From NCBI GenBank assembly GCA_028015205.1, contig CM051518.1, positions 59,475,978 through 59,539,977 of the forward strand: a stretch of DNA of 64,000 bases. The letters are read 5' to 3'. A program made the translations under genes and the position numbers. Below, piece by piece: positions 63,262 through 64,000 of this stretch (position 1 is its first letter; each line of letters opens with the position of its first letter). The DNA is from Mytilisepta virgata (taxonomy: Eukaryota > Mollusca > Bivalvia > Mytilida > Mytilidae). The notes beneath the pieces were generated by a model that had not been told where the DNA came from, did not search any database, and worked only from the letters and a program-made list of their open reading frames with translations.

Positions 63262-64000
63262 GTAGCATTTTTTTTATATACAAAACATGGCCTTAGAGGC
63301 TTTTTTGCTTAAAGGTAAATACACCACAAGGTTTGAAAATAATGTCTAGATATTTATATTCAGTACTATTACCTTTAAAATTAAAAACACAAGGAACCCA
63401 CGATTCTCGCGGGAGAGGCCAGGGAGTCAGTAATGTAGCGGTTGAAAAAAAAGAACAATACTGCTGAAAATATAATTTGCCAAAATTTCAGTGAAAAAAA
63501 GTCAGGGTCGGCGGCAGAAAATAAGGTCGCTCTGGTAAGCGGAAAGTTAACATATATATAATTTTTTTTTTTTGGCCTTATGTATCATGTACACGACATG
63601 TTAAGGTGAGACACACAGTAGGAAAAGGTGCTTAGTCTGTGATCATTATTTTTATTTAAATGACAAAAAACTACAAATGTATACTGTAAATGCATACATG
63701 TACACCAGGACCTGTTTATCATGAACATGCCACATGACGGCCAGATACACAGTAGGTATTCAGTCTGTGATCATTTTTTTTATTTAAATTACAAACTAAC
63801 ATACTGCACATGAACTTGATAGAAAAGCTCTATGTGTGTGTTTTGACTGTTTACAGACATTTATTGATAAGATTTCAAGTTTGTGTGCATACTGTAAATG
63901 TTCATTGTACAGACCAGGACCTATTATTAATTCAAGAGGGTCGGTAGGACCTTTTTCGAGACGTCGGGATCGCGAATTTCAGTGGACGGGAATTCGGGAT
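63262..64000. other. Host flank right of the Polinton
   Basis: AT-rich intergenic DNA. A diverged tandem pair at about 63590-63710 and 63715-63915 shares CAGTCTGTGATCATT..TTTTATTTAAAT and CA.ACCAGGACCT. No gene is seen. Confidence 0.5.

Overview
This window is eukaryotic DNA from a mollusc, most likely a bivalve (a mussel-like genome would fit, but I cannot prove the genus). The evidence is: two spliced animal genes with clean GT-AG introns, AT-rich sequence full of short interspersed repeats, tRNA-derived SINEs with target-site duplications, hairpin-ended non-autonomous repeats of a kind I associate with bivalves, and one complete Maverick/Polinton (virus-like) element. Nothing here is bacterial.

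Layout. (1) 1-6374, minus strand: the 5' half of a CDC20 gene (APC/C activator); five coding exons (6348 down to 509) are in the window and the rest of the WD40 domain lies beyond the left edge. (2) 6.8-14.9 kb: non-coding DNA with a truncated reverse-transcriptase fragment and SINEs. (3) 14957-40358, minus strand: a complete seven-exon gene for an IL-1-receptor-like membrane protein (signal peptide, Ig domains, one membrane segment, cytoplasmic TIR domain; 439 codons). Its largest intron (16735-33293) is filled with tandem and nested repeat elements. (4) 40.4-47.8 kb: intergenic DNA with a SINE, a perfect 352-bp palindrome and dead LINE fragments. (5) 47778-63255: a 15,478-bp Polinton with AG-start terminal inverted repeats and a 6-bp target duplication (CACTAA) on each side. 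(6) 63262-64000: host flank.

The Polinton carries all its genes on the plus strand: a zinc-finger leader and protein-primed DNA polymerase B, a small BH1-like (Bcl-2-like) ORF, a tandem-PC4 protein, packaging ATPase, a small basic protein with a hydrophobic tail, a charged protein of unknown function, chromodomain integrase, a membrane protein, penton (minor capsid), a pVI/pX-like basic protein, double jelly-roll major capsid, adenain-like protease, and a CARD fused to two PC4-like domains. Together these would replicate (polymerase, PC4), package (ATPase), assemble and mature (capsids, protease) and integrate (integrase) a virus-like genome; the CARD and BH1-like ORFs suggest interference with host cell death or innate signalling. 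Three genes are damaged: a frame break between the zinc fingers and polymerase, a frame break in the PC4 gene, and an in-frame stop in the penton gene. This copy is therefore recently inactivated, or the assembly has small errors.

The most novel signals are in the Polinton: the CARD-PC4 fusion; terminal repeats built from ETS, CRE, NRF-1 and E-box consensus sites; one promoter cassette used in front of both the polymerase and the CARD gene; evenly spaced CCAAT boxes; and a recurring A-tract plus TAATGCAGCC module after transcription units. No database search was possible; all family calls are from motifs read in the sequence.
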